From the NCBI GenBank assembly GCA_903882745.1, contig CAIRYG010000005.1, forward strand, positions 310,001-374,000: 64,000 nt of DNA, read 5' to 3'. The notes beneath the pieces were generated by a model. The model ran no database searches and was not told the origin of the DNA. It saw only the letters and a list, made by a program, of their open reading frames with translations. Source of the stretch: an uncultured Gemmatimonadota bacterium. Its GTDB lineage: Bacteria > Gemmatimonadota > Gemmatimonadetes > Gemmatimonadales > Gemmatimonadaceae. A program made the position numbers and the translations under genes. This document shows positions 1 to 9,711 of this stretch, in pieces. Numbering within the stretch: position 1 is the stretch's first letter; the number at the start of each line of letters is the position of its first letter.

Positions 1-906
<906 letters not shown>

Positions 907-958
907 GCGTCCTCAGCGCCCGGAGACGGGCGTCGGCAGGGGTCAGCAACTGCGCAGT

Positions 959-980
959 CACAGCCCGGCCACAGCCCGGC
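959..980. repeat. 11-base direct repeat upstream of the greA promoter
   Basis: CACAGCCCGGC occurs twice head-to-tail (959-969 and 970-980), ending two bases before the proposed -35 of greA. It could be a regulator site or a chance duplication. Confidence 0.45.
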
Positions 981-982
981 AA

Positions 983-1011
983 TTGCCCGACAGGCCGTTT
1001 TGCGCTATGCT
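983..1011 (+). promoter_or_regulatory. Sigma70-type promoter of greA
   Basis: TTGCCC at 983-988 and TATGCT at 1006-1011 are separated by 17 bases. Transcription should begin near 1018, leaving a leader of about 80 bases that contains a complete intrinsic terminator before greA. Confidence 0.6.
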
Positions 1012-1027
1012 TTACCCAGAGACCTAA

Positions 1028-1061
1028 GCGCCCGGCCCGCACGGCCGGGCGCTGGCTTTTT
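1028..1061 (+). terminator. Intrinsic terminator in the greA leader
   Basis: A perfect 10-bp GC stem (1028-1037 with 1043-1052, five-base loop) is followed by a five-T run at 1057-1061. It lies downstream of the greA promoter, so besides ending transcripts from the upstream gene it should stop most greA transcripts about 44 bases after initiation. This is the layout of the E. coli greA leader that produces GraL RNAs. Confidence 0.75.
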
Positions 1062-1097
1062 CCTGTACCAACCGGTGTCCACCGGAGGCGGTTTCCG

Positions 1098-1583
1098 ATG
1101 ATTGAAGCACTCAAGCTGAAGCTGGGCGAGGAAGTCGCCAAGCTGAGCTACGAATTGAATGTCACCCTCCCCTCCGAGATTCGTCGGGCCGTGGAGATGG
1201 GTGATCTACGCGAGAACTCCGAGTACAAGGCCGCGCTCGAGCGGCAGCAGCTGGTGCAGGCCCGTCTCGGGCAGCTGACCATGCGCCTGAGCAAGCTTGC
1301 GACCATCGATATTGCGCAGATCCCGACCGACCGCGTGGGCCTCGGATCGAAGATCATTGTCGAGGACACCGAGACAAAAGAGCGGGAGACGTACCATCTC
1401 GTGTTCGGCGATTCGGTGGATTTCGAGGATGGGCATGTGACGATGTCGTCGCCGATTGGTCGTGCGCTACTCAATAAGGCCGTGGGGGAAGTGGTCCTCC
1501 TCAAACTGCCGGCCCGCACACGCAAGCTGGTGGTGATTGACCTCATCACGATTCATGTCGCCACCCCGGTGGATCTCGACTAA
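1098..1583 (+). CDS. greA: Transcription elongation factor GreA
   Basis: This cytoplasmic 161-residue protein is the usual GreA/GreB size. The N-terminal half is the coiled coil that enters the RNA polymerase secondary channel, with the family motif GDLRENSEYKAA at residues 35-46. Its acidic residues promote cleavage of backtracked RNA. The C-terminal half is the FKBP-like domain. A GGAGG sequence about ten bases before the ATG is a good ribosome-binding site. The gene is alone on its strand, facing convergent glpD, and appears to be controlled by its own promoter with a leader terminator. GreA is favoured over GreB by general similarity only. Confidence 0.93.
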   Translation: MIEALKLKLGEEVAKLSYELNVTLPSEIRRAVEMGDLRENSEYKAALERQQLVQARLGQLTMRLSKLATIDIAQIPTDRVGLGSKIIVEDTETKERETYHLVFGDSVDFEDGHVTMSSPIGRALLNKAVGEVVLLKLPARTRKLVVIDLITIHVATPVDLD

Positions 1584-1592
1584 CCCTGCTGT

Positions 1593-3041
1593 TCACGGGT
1601 CAATCGTGAACAGCCGGTCGACCTCGGTCGCATAGTCCACGACGGCCTGCCCGCAACGGGCCGCATCCCAGTTGAAGAGGTCTCCGAGGCGCCGGGCTAC
1701 GCTCGGCGCCTCGTTGCGTCCGTGGTCGCGGGTGTCGAAGGCGGTACTGGTGCGCCGCACGAGGATGTCCGCCACGGTGCAGGCGAACTCTTCGCCGACG
1801 GGTGGGAGGGGAAGGTCTGCGGTTCGGCAGGCGGAGCGCGGTTCCCCCAGCGCTCGTTGCACCGCATCGGTGACCTGCGCGGCCATGGCGCGGTAGGTGG
1901 TGAGCTTCCCGCCAGTGATCTGAATCACGCCTGCGGGCCCCGTGGCAATCGCATGTTCACGACTCGCCTGCGCTGTAGGGGCTGACGTGTCGGTGGCGAT
2001 CAGCGGTCGTATGCCAGCCCACGCGGCCACGACATCGCCTGGAGTCAGCCTGGCCGCGGGGAAGTACGCGTTCGCAGAGTCGAGCAGGTAGTTGACGTCC
2101 GCTTGGTTCGCCCGCACTTGCTCCGGGGAATCGTGGGTGGGCGTATCGGTGGTCCCGATAATGGTGTGGGTTGCGCCGGGGAGAACGAACATCACGCGCT
2201 GATCGACCGACGAGATGACGGTGATTGCCTCCTGATTTCCCACCCGTTCTGCAGGAACGGCAATGTGCACCCCTTTGGTACCACGAACGCCGGTTTTCGT
2301 GGCATTACCCTCCATCGCGCGGACGGTGTCCGTCCACGGTCCCGTGGCGTTGACGATACCGCGCGCACGGACGTCGAATGGGGTGCCGCTCATCCGGTCC
2401 ACGCCCCGAGCGCCGACGGCACGCCCATTCTCAATCACTAAGTCCGTGACGTCAGCGTGGTTGAGGACCACGGCACCATGTGTTGAGGCGTCAAGGACGT
2501 TGGCGACGGTGAGCCGAGCGTCATCGGTCGCTGCGTCCCAGTAGGTAGCGCCTCCGGCGAGATTGGTGCGCTGGAGGGCCGGCTCGGTCTGGAGTACGCG
2601 GGTGGCCGAGAGCGTCTTGTGCTGGCCGACATTCCGGAACAGCGCCAGGAGGTCGTACAGCCACAGCCCGGCGACGACCTTCCATGGGGCGAGTCGAGCG
2701 CCTCGGTAGAAGGGCCAGGTGAAGCGGACCGGCCGTACCAAGTGCGGCGCGATGCATAGCAGGGTGCGCCGCTCACGAGACGCTTCGAATACAAGATGGA
2801 GGTAGCCGTGCTCGAGGTAGCGAACGCCGCCGTGCACGAGGCGAGACGACCGACTGGATGTCCCACTGGCGAAATCATCGCGCTCGAGGAGCGCGGTGCG
2901 GAGGCCGCGGAGCGCGGCATCGCGGGCAATCCCAGCTCCCGTGATGCCCCCGCCGATCACCAGCAGGTCAAACGGTTCCGTGCGGAGTCGTTCGAACGAT
3001 TGGGTACGCCAGAGGGCGCCAGTCGTCGCAGCGGAAGTCAT
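1593..3041 (-). CDS. glpD: Aerobic glycerol-3-phosphate dehydrogenase
   Basis: This FAD-dependent enzyme of 482 residues oxidises sn-glycerol-3-phosphate to dihydroxyacetone phosphate and passes electrons to quinone, so it is expected at the inner face of the cytoplasmic membrane. The N-terminal dinucleotide fold GGGITGAGIARDAALRG (about 30-46) is followed by the GlpD signature SSRSSRLVHGGVRYLEHG. The C-terminal portion contains GGKLTTYRAMA. The start is ATG with TATGTT six bases upstream and no ribosome-binding site, so the transcript may be leaderless. The gene is transcribed divergently from the thiolase gene across only 47 bases. Confidence 0.93.
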   Translation of the reverse strand: MTSAATTGALWRTQSFERLRTEPFDLLVIGGGITGAGIARDAALRGLRTALLERDDFASGTSSRSSRLVHGGVRYLEHGYLHLVFEASRERRTLLCIAPHLVRPVRFTWPFYRGARLAPWKVVAGLWLYDLLALFRNVGQHKTLSATRVLQTEPALQRTNLAGGATYWDAATDDARLTVANVLDASTHGAVVLNHADVTDLVIENGRAVGARGVDRMSGTPFDVRARGIVNATGPWTDTVRAMEGNATKTGVRGTKGVHIAVPAERVGNQEAITVISSVDQRVMFVLPGATHTIIGTTDTPTHDSPEQVRANQADVNYLLDSANAYFPAARLTPGDVVAAWAGIRPLIATDTSAPTAQASREHAIATGPAGVIQITGGKLTTYRAMAAQVTDAVQRALGEPRSACRTADLPLPPVGEEFACTVADILVRRTSTAFDTRDHGRNEAPSVARRLGDLFNWDAARCGQAVVDYATEVDRLFTIDP

Positions 3042-3088
3042 GCGTGAAACATAGCCCCACGGCTGTTCGGGGCCTACTTTTCAAGTCT
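3042..3088. promoter_or_regulatory. 47-base divergent promoter region, glpD / thiolase
   Basis: This short gap must hold promoters for both directions. On the minus strand TATGTT (3053-3048) lies six bases before the glpD ATG. On the plus strand TACTTT (3075-3080) lies eight bases before the thiolase ATG. Neither has a clear -35 or a Shine-Dalgarno sequence, which fits leaderless transcripts starting at or next to each start codon. Confidence 0.45.
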
Positions 3089-4384
3089 ATGGCTCTCTAC
3101 GAACCTGGGCGTCGCGTGGCGATCATCGACGGCGTCCGCACGCCCTTCGCCAAGGCCGGCACGGCGCTGAAAGGACTGAACGCGATCGATCTCGGAAAGA
3201 TCGCCGTCAGCGAGTTGGTGCAGCGCACGGATCTCGACCCGGCGCTCATCGACCTCTTGGTCTTTGGGACCGTGATTCCCTCGGTCCTGGCACCGAACAT
3301 TGCGCGTGAAATCGCGCTCATGCCCCTGCTGCCCAAGTCCGTCCAGGCGTGGAGCGTGAGTCGTGCCTGCGCGTCGGCAAATCAAGCCATCACCGACGCA
3401 GCAGACCAGATCGCCTTGGGGCACGCGCACGTCGCGATTGCGGGCGGCGCCGAGTCGCTGTCCAATGTGCCGATCCTGCACTCGCGCGGATTCTCTGACG
3501 CGTTGGTCGCGGCATCAAAGGCCAAGACCTTGGGCCAGCGGTTGCAGGCGTTCGCGAAAGTGCGCGCCAAGGATTTCATCCCGATCACGCCGGCGATTGC
3601 CGAACCGACCACCGGCGAGTCGATGGGCCAGTCTGCTGAGAAGATGGCGAAGCTGAACGCGATCACGCGTGCGGAGCAAGATCAGCTGGCACTCGCGTCG
3701 CACACCAACGCGGCGCAGGGTACCGCCGATGGTCGGCTCACCGCCGAGTTAGCGCCGGCGTTCATTCCGCCGAGGTACGCCGAGGCGATAACGCAGGACA
3801 ATGGCATCCGCACGGATACCACGATGGAGGCCCTGTCCGTGCTCAAGCCCGTCTTCGATCGCCGGTACGGAACGGTCACGGCTGGGAACGCGTCGCCGCT
3901 GACCGATGGTGGTGGTGCGGTGCTTCTCATGAGTGAAGAGCGCGCCAAATCGCTCGGGTTTCGACCGAAGGCGTACATTCGGAGCTACGCCTATGCGGCG
4001 TTGGATCCCGGTGAGCAACTCCTGCAGGCGCCGGTGCTTGCCGCGCCGATGGCGCTGCAGCGCGCGGGGCTCACGTTGCGCGATATCGACCTCGTGGAGA
4101 TGCACGAGGCGTTCGCCGCGCAGGTGTTGTCCAACCTCCGCGGCTTCGAATCGCAGCAGTGGGCTGAACGGGCCGGATTCTCGAAGCCGGTGGGCGAGGT
4201 CGATCGCTCTAAGCTGAACGTGATGGGCGGGTCGCTCGCGATTGGGCATCCGTTTGGTGCCACCGGCGCACGTATCACCACGACGTTGGTCAACGAATTG
4301 GAACGCCGAGGCGGACAGTTCGGTCTCATGACAGTATGCGCGGCAGGCGGCCTCGGATTCTCGATGGTGGTGGAGCGCGCATGA
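3089..4384 (+). CDS. fadI: Acetyl-CoA acyltransferase (FadI-like thiolase)
   Basis: This thiolase of 431 residues catalyses the last step of fatty-acid beta-oxidation, cleaving 3-ketoacyl-CoA to acetyl-CoA and a shortened acyl-CoA. Visible elements are the N-terminal active-site Cys in SRACASANQAI, the HEAFAAQ histidine, GGSLAIGHPFGATGAR, and the C-terminal catalytic Cys in CAAGGLGF. The length is closer to FadI (about 436) than FadA (about 390). The ATG at 3089 was preferred over an in-frame codon at 3044 because homologues begin near MALYEPGRRVAIIDG and the upstream codon would lie in the glpD promoter. The stop overlaps the next gene by ATGA. Confidence 0.9.
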   Translation: MALYEPGRRVAIIDGVRTPFAKAGTALKGLNAIDLGKIAVSELVQRTDLDPALIDLLVFGTVIPSVLAPNIAREIALMPLLPKSVQAWSVSRACASANQAITDAADQIALGHAHVAIAGGAESLSNVPILHSRGFSDALVAASKAKTLGQRLQAFAKVRAKDFIPITPAIAEPTTGESMGQSAEKMAKLNAITRAEQDQLALASHTNAAQGTADGRLTAELAPAFIPPRYAEAITQDNGIRTDTTMEALSVLKPVFDRRYGTVTAGNASPLTDGGGAVLLMSEERAKSLGFRPKAYIRSYAYAALDPGEQLLQAPVLAAPMALQRAGLTLRDIDLVEMHEAFAAQVLSNLRGFESQQWAERAGFSKPVGEVDRSKLNVMGGSLAIGHPFGATGARITTTLVNELERRGGQFGLMTVCAAGGLGFSMVVERA

Positions 4385-6534
4385 GCACCCAAGCACTCAC
4401 ACTGGCGCTACATGGGGATGTCGCCGTCATCACCTTCGACTTGCCGAACGAGCCGGTCAACAAGTTCTCGGCGTCGGTGATTGCCGAGTTTGATGCGATC
4501 CTCACGACCATCGAGCAGAACAGAGCCGTGAAAGCCGCAGTATTGATCAGCGGCAAGCCAGAGGTGTTTATCGCGGGCGCCGATATCGACGCCTTTCTCG
4601 AGTTCCGCTCGGCACAGGATGCAACCGACGCGAGCGCGTTCGGGCATCGGATGATGCAGCGGCTCGAGAAGAGTCGTGCGCCCGTTGTCGCGGCGATCCA
4701 CGGCGGTTGCCTCGGCGGCGGCCTCGAAGCCGCCCTCGCCTGCGCGTATCGGATCGCGACGGAGCACCCCAAAACGGTGATGGCGCTGCCAGAAGTGCAG
4801 CTCGGGTTGATCCCGGGTGCCGGCGGCACGCAGCGACTGCCCCGCACGGTGGGATTGCAGGCCGCGCTCGACATGATTCTCACGGGCAAGAATGTCCGCG
4901 CGAAAAAGGCGCTGCAGATTGGGCTCGTCGACGAACTCGTGCATCCCAATATGTTGCGCGAGATTGCTATCCAGCGGGCGCGTGAGCTTGGCGCGGGGAC
5001 GTTGCGCCACCAAGAAAAGAAGCACGGCGCAAAGGAGATGGTACTCGAGGACAACCCGATTGGCCGGGCGGTCGTGTTCCGTCAGGCGCGAGAGATGACG
5101 CTCAAGAAGTCGCGCGGGCACTACCCGGCACTCCTTGCGGCGCTCGATGCGGTTTCCGCCGGATATCACGGCTCGCCTGAGCAGGGGTTCGCGGAAGAAG
5201 CGCGGCTCTTCGGCGTGATGGCGGCGAGCCCGGTATCCAAAGAGTTGATCTTCCTCTTTTACGCCACGACGGCGCTCAAGAAGGATTTCGGCGTTGTGGG
5301 GACTGCCCCCGCCCCGCAGCCGGTGAAGCGCATTGGCGTGCTTGGCACTGGGTTTATGGGGGCCGGGATTGCGGCAATCTCGGCGATGCAGGGGATTCCG
5401 GTTCGATTCAAAGACACCACACTCGAACAGGTTGCGCGCGGCATTGCGGCAGTTCGTGATGTGCTCAAGGACAGGCTGACCAAGCGACAAATCACGCGCC
5501 AGCAGTTCGACGACCAACTGTCGCTCGTCTCCGGTACCGTGAACTACACGGGATTCCGACAGCTGCCAATGGTGGTCGAGGCCGTGTTCGAGGAGATCGG
5601 CGTCAAGCACAAGGTGCTCGCGGAGCTCGAGCCGCTCTTGGCGGACCACGCGATTTTCGCCACCAACACGAGCACGATTCCGATTACGCGGATCGCCGAG
5701 GGGGCGAAGCGGCCGGAGCGCGTGATCGGCATGCATTTCTTCTCGCCCGTGCACAAGATGCCGTTGCTCGAGGTGATTGTGACGCCGAAGACGTCGCCTG
5801 AGGTGATCACCACGACTGTGGCGTTCGGTCGAAAGCTTGGCAAGACAGTCATCGTCGTGAATGATGCGCCGGGATTCTTCGCCAATCGGATTCTCGCGCC
5901 GTATATCAACGAAGCGGGTCGCCTGCTCGATGAAGGAGTGGCGATCGACACGATTGATACAGCGATGCTTGATTTTGGATTTCCGGTTGGGCCAATCACC
6001 CTGCTTGACGAAGTGGGAATCGATATCGCGGGAAAGTCGGGGGCTGTCATGAGCGCCGCATTCGGCGATCGTCTGCAGCCGTCGCAGTCCCTCGGCAAAG
6101 TGCTTGGAGCAGGCCGCCTTGGCCGCAAGGGCAAGAAGGGGTTTTACGTGTACGACGAGAACGGCAAGAAGGCTGGAGTCGACGAGTCCGTGTACGCACT
6201 CCTCCCAACGGGCTCGCGCCGTACCACGATCGCGAAGGACGTCATTCAGCAGCGCTGCGTGCTCGCGATGGTCAACGAGGCCGCGCGGTGCGTTGAAGAG
6301 GGGATTGTTCGTCAACCGCGCGATGGTGACGTCGGCGCGGTGTTCGGCATCGGCTTCCCGCCATTCCGTGGCGGCCCGTACCGGTACATCGACACGGTCG
6401 GCGTGGTGCAGATCGTGCAGCAACTGGAGCGTCTCAATACCCAGCACCCCGGGCGTTTTACGCCATGTGCACTGCTCGTGAATATGGCCCAGGAAGGACG
6501 CCGTTTCTATTCGGCGACCGGCAAGCCGGTTTGA
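4381..6534 (+). CDS. fadJ: Fatty-acid oxidation alpha subunit (FadJ-like)
   Basis: This bifunctional enzyme of 717 residues catalyses hydration of enoyl-CoA and oxidation of 3-hydroxyacyl-CoA with NAD+. The N-terminal crotonase domain shows FIAGADID, HGGCLGGGLEAALA and the oxyanion and catalytic Glu region PEVQLGLIPGAGGTQRLPR. The C-terminal half begins with the NAD-binding IGVLGTGFMGAGIA near residue 320 and contains HFFSPVHKMPLLEVI. Translation starts at ATG 4381 inside the stop of the thiolase gene (ATGA), so the two subunits are probably translationally coupled. Pairing with a FadI-type thiolase makes FadJ more likely than FadB. Confidence 0.92.
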   Translation: MSTQALTLALHGDVAVITFDLPNEPVNKFSASVIAEFDAILTTIEQNRAVKAAVLISGKPEVFIAGADIDAFLEFRSAQDATDASAFGHRMMQRLEKSRAPVVAAIHGGCLGGGLEAALACAYRIATEHPKTVMALPEVQLGLIPGAGGTQRLPRTVGLQAALDMILTGKNVRAKKALQIGLVDELVHPNMLREIAIQRARELGAGTLRHQEKKHGAKEMVLEDNPIGRAVVFRQAREMTLKKSRGHYPALLAALDAVSAGYHGSPEQGFAEEARLFGVMAASPVSKELIFLFYATTALKKDFGVVGTAPAPQPVKRIGVLGTGFMGAGIAAISAMQGIPVRFKDTTLEQVARGIAAVRDVLKDRLTKRQITRQQFDDQLSLVSGTVNYTGFRQLPMVVEAVFEEIGVKHKVLAELEPLLADHAIFATNTSTIPITRIAEGAKRPERVIGMHFFSPVHKMPLLEVIVTPKTSPEVITTTVAFGRKLGKTVIVVNDAPGFFANRILAPYINEAGRLLDEGVAIDTIDTAMLDFGFPVGPITLLDEVGIDIAGKSGAVMSAAFGDRLQPSQSLGKVLGAGRLGRKGKKGFYVYDENGKKAGVDESVYALLPTGSRRTTIAKDVIQQRCVLAMVNEAARCVEEGIVRQPRDGDVGAVFGIGFPPFRGGPYRYIDTVGVVQIVQQLERLNTQHPGRFTPCALLVNMAQEGRRFYSATGKPV

Positions 6535-6557
6535 TGACGCTTCCTCACGGAGACACG

Positions 6558-8321
6558 ATGACGATTCGAATTCCGCGCGCGCCGCGCGCGCCGCGCGCGT
6601 CGCTGGCGACACTTCTGCTGGCCGTCGCGGTCAGTCTCTGCGTCGCGCCGCGCATAGCAACGGCCCAGCAGACGCGTGCCGAACGGTCGAAGTACACCGA
6701 GACCTCGACGTACGCCGATGTCGTGGCGTTCATCGACTCGTTGCAGGCCCGCGGTGCGAAGATTCGCGTGGGGAGCATTGGAAAGACGTCGCAGGGGCGT
6801 GACATCCCGTACGTGATTGCCTCGCGTCCGCTCGTCGCGACGCCGCTTGAGGCAAAGCGCCTTGGCCGTCCGATTGTGTACGTGCAGGGCAACATTCACG
6901 CCGGCGAAGTCGAGGGGAAAGAAGCACTGCAGGCGGTGCTGCGCGACTTGCTGTTTGACCCAAAGAAGAATGTGCTCGATTCAATCGTGCTGGTCGCGGT
7001 GCCGATCTACAATGCCGATGGCAATGAGCTGTTCAAGCCGCAAGCGCAGCAGCGCGGCGCGCAGAACGGCCCCGAAATGGTCGGCCAGCGCCCGAACGGC
7101 ATGCAGCTCGACCTGAATCGCGACTATGTGAAACTCGAGGCGCCGGAGACGCGCGCCTCGCTGGCGATGTTCAACGCGTGGGATCCTGATCTCTTTGTCG
7201 ACCTGCACACGACTGACGGCAGCTATCACGGCTATGCCCTGACCTATTCGCCCTCGTTGCATCCGGCGGCCGGGATAATTGGCGGAACGTTCGGGGGCGC
7301 CTTTGTCCGCGACTCGATGCTCCCCGTGCTTCGTCAGCGGATGCGCACGCGTGACAAGTTCGAAGTTTTTGATTACGGCAACTTCAGCGGCGACGAAGGT
7401 CCCGCGGCTGCAGGTGAGCCAAAAAGCTGGAGCACGTACGAGCACAAACCGCGCTACGGAACCAACTACTACGGCACGCGTGGCCGCCTCTCGATTCTGA
7501 GCGAGGCGTACTCGCACGACCCGTTTGATCGCCGCGTAAAGTCGACCTACGCCTTTGTGAAAGAGCTGTTGTCGCTCACCGCCGAGCGTACCAAGGCCGT
7601 GCTCGCGCTGACGCGGGGCAGCGATGCGGCACTGATGGCGGGAACCGTCGCCGAGGTGCCGATCCGTGCCGTGCTCACAAAGAAGCCAAGCATGCAGGTC
7701 GTGATTGAAGAGCCGGTGGTGCAGATCCCCGAAGCAAAGGGTGTTGAGCAGGCGGCGCGCGGGGGACGCGGTCAGAGTGGTGGTTTCACCTGTCAGTGGC
7801 CACTCTCCGAACCCGGCGTGCGGTGTGGTATGAAGCGCAGTGGTCAGATGGTTCCGACGAAGATGCCGGTCAAAGATCGATTTGACCCGACGCTCAGCGC
7901 GAAGCTCCCGGTAGCCTGGACCTTTGGTAAAATTGCTGGCCTTGATTCCGTGCTCTCGCGACTGCGCATGCACGGCATCGTTGTCGAACAGGTCTCCGTC
8001 GCTGGCACTGGAAATGGCGAGGCGTTCATCGTCGACTCGCTCGTAAAGTCGGGACGTCCATTCCAAGGGCACAGCGAACTGCGGATTGAGGGGAACTGGC
8101 GCGCGTCGTCCGTGACGCTGACTCCAGGCACCTATGTCGTGCGGTCCGGGCAACCACTCGGCGTGCTCGCCGCCTTGCTGCTCGAGCCGCAGTCGGATGA
8201 CGGGCTCGCGACTTGGAACTTTTTTGACGCCGAACTCGACGCCCGCCCCGCCGCTGGGCGTACCTTCCCGGTGACACGACTGACCGCGCCGGTCGTTGTG
8301 CCCACGCGAATCATCCCGTAA
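6558..8321 (+). CDS. Secreted M14 family zinc carboxypeptidase
   Basis: This exported metallopeptidase has about 587 residues. A signal peptide is visible (arginine-rich start, then ASLATLLLAVAVSLCV, cleavage near ATAQQ). The M14 zinc site has HxxE in GNIHAGE (H114 and E117), the third ligand His in DLHTTDG, and the catalytic Glu probably in ILSEAYSHD. It should trim peptides outside the cytoplasm. The ATG at 6558 has GGAGA five bases upstream and gives a normal signal peptide; an alternative ATG at 6534 overlaps the stop of the previous gene. The first residues are encoded by a 9-base tandem repeat giving a PRA run. Confidence 0.88.
   Translation: MTIRIPRAPRAPRASLATLLLAVAVSLCVAPRIATAQQTRAERSKYTETSTYADVVAFIDSLQARGAKIRVGSIGKTSQGRDIPYVIASRPLVATPLEAKRLGRPIVYVQGNIHAGEVEGKEALQAVLRDLLFDPKKNVLDSIVLVAVPIYNADGNELFKPQAQQRGAQNGPEMVGQRPNGMQLDLNRDYVKLEAPETRASLAMFNAWDPDLFVDLHTTDGSYHGYALTYSPSLHPAAGIIGGTFGGAFVRDSMLPVLRQRMRTRDKFEVFDYGNFSGDEGPAAAGEPKSWSTYEHKPRYGTNYYGTRGRLSILSEAYSHDPFDRRVKSTYAFVKELLSLTAERTKAVLALTRGSDAALMAGTVAEVPIRAVLTKKPSMQVVIEEPVVQIPEAKGVEQAARGGRGQSGGFTCQWPLSEPGVRCGMKRSGQMVPTKMPVKDRFDPTLSAKLPVAWTFGKIAGLDSVLSRLRMHGIVVEQVSVAGTGNGEAFIVDSLVKSGRPFQGHSELRIEGNWRASSVTLTPGTYVVRSGQPLGVLAALLLEPQSDDGLATWNFFDAELDARPAAGRTFPVTRLTAPVVVPTRIIP
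6573..6599 (+). repeat. Three perfect 9-base tandem repeats in a signal-peptide coding region
   Basis: CCGCGCGCG is repeated three times without error, giving a (Pro-Arg-Ala) run in the N-region of the M14 peptidase signal peptide. In-frame units of this kind can expand or contract without frameshift. Confidence 0.8.
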
Positions 8322-8329
8322 TCGATCTC

Positions 8330-9286
8330 ATGTTCCGTTCGTCACTGCTGTTTCTCTCGCGTCAATCGTCCATTTTCCGCTTTGTGCGGAACAATGGGTT
8401 CGCCAAGGCGATGGCCTCTCGGTTTGTTGCCGGCGAGACGATCGCAACGGCGGTTCCCGCCGTTGCGGCGCTCAACAACCTTGGCATCACGGCGTCGCTC
8501 GATCTGCTCGGCGAGAGTGTGACGAGTGCCGCTGAAGCGCGTGCAGCGGGTGAAGAATATCTGCGCCTCCTCGATGCCATTCACGCGAATAAGCTGGATG
8601 CCAATGTGTCCGTGAAGCTCACGGCAATGGGGCAAGACATCGACGATGATCTCTGCGAGGAGATCATGAAGCGGATTCTGGATCGGGCGAAGCAGTACGG
8701 AAGTTTCGTTCGACTCGACATGGAGTCGAGCGCATATACGACACGGACCATCGACTTCTTTGAGAAGCGGCTGTATCCGCACTATCCCGACAACGTGGGG
8801 ATCGTGCTTCAGAGTTCGCTCCGCCGTACGTGGGATGATGTCCAGTACGCCATTGGGCTCAACTGCCGTGTCCGCATCTGTAAAGGCGCGTACCTCGAGC
8901 CGCCGACTGTTGCCTTTCCCGACAAGCGGGACGTCGACGCGACCTACGTGACGTGCATGAAGGAGCTGATGCAACGTGGCCGCTACCCAGGAATCGCGAC
9001 CCACGACTCGGTGATTATTGAGGAGGCAAAGCGATTTGCGAAGGAGCAGGGGATTGCGCCGGACCGATTCGAATTCCAAATGCTCTACGGGGTTCGCCGT
9101 GACCTGCAGGAGCAACTCGTGCGCCAGGGATATCGCGTTCGGGTGTATGTGCCATTCGGCGGGCAGTGGTATCCGTATCTGATGCGTCGTCTCGCAGAAC
9201 GCCCAGCGAATCTCGCCTTCATGACCGGAAATATTTTGCGTGAATCGTTGTCGGGTCGCGGCACGTTGTCAGCACGCACCTCGTGA
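8330..9286 (+). CDS. Proline dehydrogenase (monofunctional)
   Basis: This FAD enzyme of 318 residues oxidises proline to delta-1-pyrroline-5-carboxylate, the first step of proline catabolism; electrons go to quinone. It is the short single-domain type, not the PutA fusion. Family motifs are VSVKLTAMGQD, VRICKGAYLEP, ATHDSVII, FEFQMLYGVRRDLQ and the substrate-carboxylate motif YLMRRLAERPAN near the C-terminus. It starts nine bases after the carboxypeptidase gene and ends in a GTGA overlap with the next gene. Its position behind a secreted peptidase fits use of peptide-derived proline. Confidence 0.92.
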   Translation: MFRSSLLFLSRQSSIFRFVRNNGFAKAMASRFVAGETIATAVPAVAALNNLGITASLDLLGESVTSAAEARAAGEEYLRLLDAIHANKLDANVSVKLTAMGQDIDDDLCEEIMKRILDRAKQYGSFVRLDMESSAYTTRTIDFFEKRLYPHYPDNVGIVLQSSLRRTWDDVQYAIGLNCRVRICKGAYLEPPTVAFPDKRDVDATYVTCMKELMQRGRYPGIATHDSVIIEEAKRFAKEQGIAPDRFEFQMLYGVRRDLQEQLVRQGYRVRVYVPFGGQWYPYLMRRLAERPANLAFMTGNILRESLSGRGTLSARTS

Positions 9287-9711
9287 GTCCCGGACAGCAG
9301 ATTCCTCCAGAGTACGACAAGGGCGACGAGCGCACCGTGGGCGGGTATGCGGCGGTGCATGCGCGGCCGGTAGCGCTCGAAGGGCGGGATGGCATGTCCT
9401 ACAGTCTCGATATCCTCAGCGACACCACGGACGACGCGGATCCCGAGCGTGCCTGGGGTGGCTACCTCGTGTTCGTGCAATGGACGCGCACGGGCGCGCA
9501 GCAGGTCGCGGGCCATCTCGAAACCCCGTTCCTGACCTTTGGCGAGGACGCCGAGTCGGTGGTGACCTTGTTGGGGGAACTCACGCTCGAAGAGGCGCAG
9601 CGGATTCTCGACAACATGCTACTCGAGCGCGACGGTGCGTCGAGTCGCCGGTGGTGGGACGTCATGCGCGACGAGCGCGGCGAACACGAAAGCACGGAGA
9701 GTGCCTCGTGA
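9283..9711 (+). CDS. Conserved-looking hypothetical protein (142 aa)
   Basis: I do not recognise this acidic protein. It begins with GTG inside the stop of the proline dehydrogenase gene and ends inside the GTG start of rsgA, so it sits in a tightly coupled operon and is surely translated. The N-terminal 40 residues are polar. The middle resembles a small alpha/beta domain (GGYLVFVQWTRTG, then a strand-rich stretch LETPFLTFGEDAESVVTLL), followed by a helix LTLEEAQRILDNML and a charged tail with RRWWDVMRDERGEH. There is no signal peptide or membrane segment. Confidence 0.75.
   Translation: MSPGQQIPPEYDKGDERTVGGYAAVHARPVALEGRDGMSYSLDILSDTTDDADPERAWGGYLVFVQWTRTGAQQVAGHLETPFLTFGEDAESVVTLLGELTLEEAQRILDNMLLERDGASSRRWWDVMRDERGEHESTESAS

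Noticed and set aside
4408..6612. A 734-codon open frame on the minus strand opposite the fadJ-like gene
   Set aside because: The plus strand encodes a clear two-domain FadJ protein. Long antisense frames are expected in GC-rich coding DNA, and the translation shows no domain.
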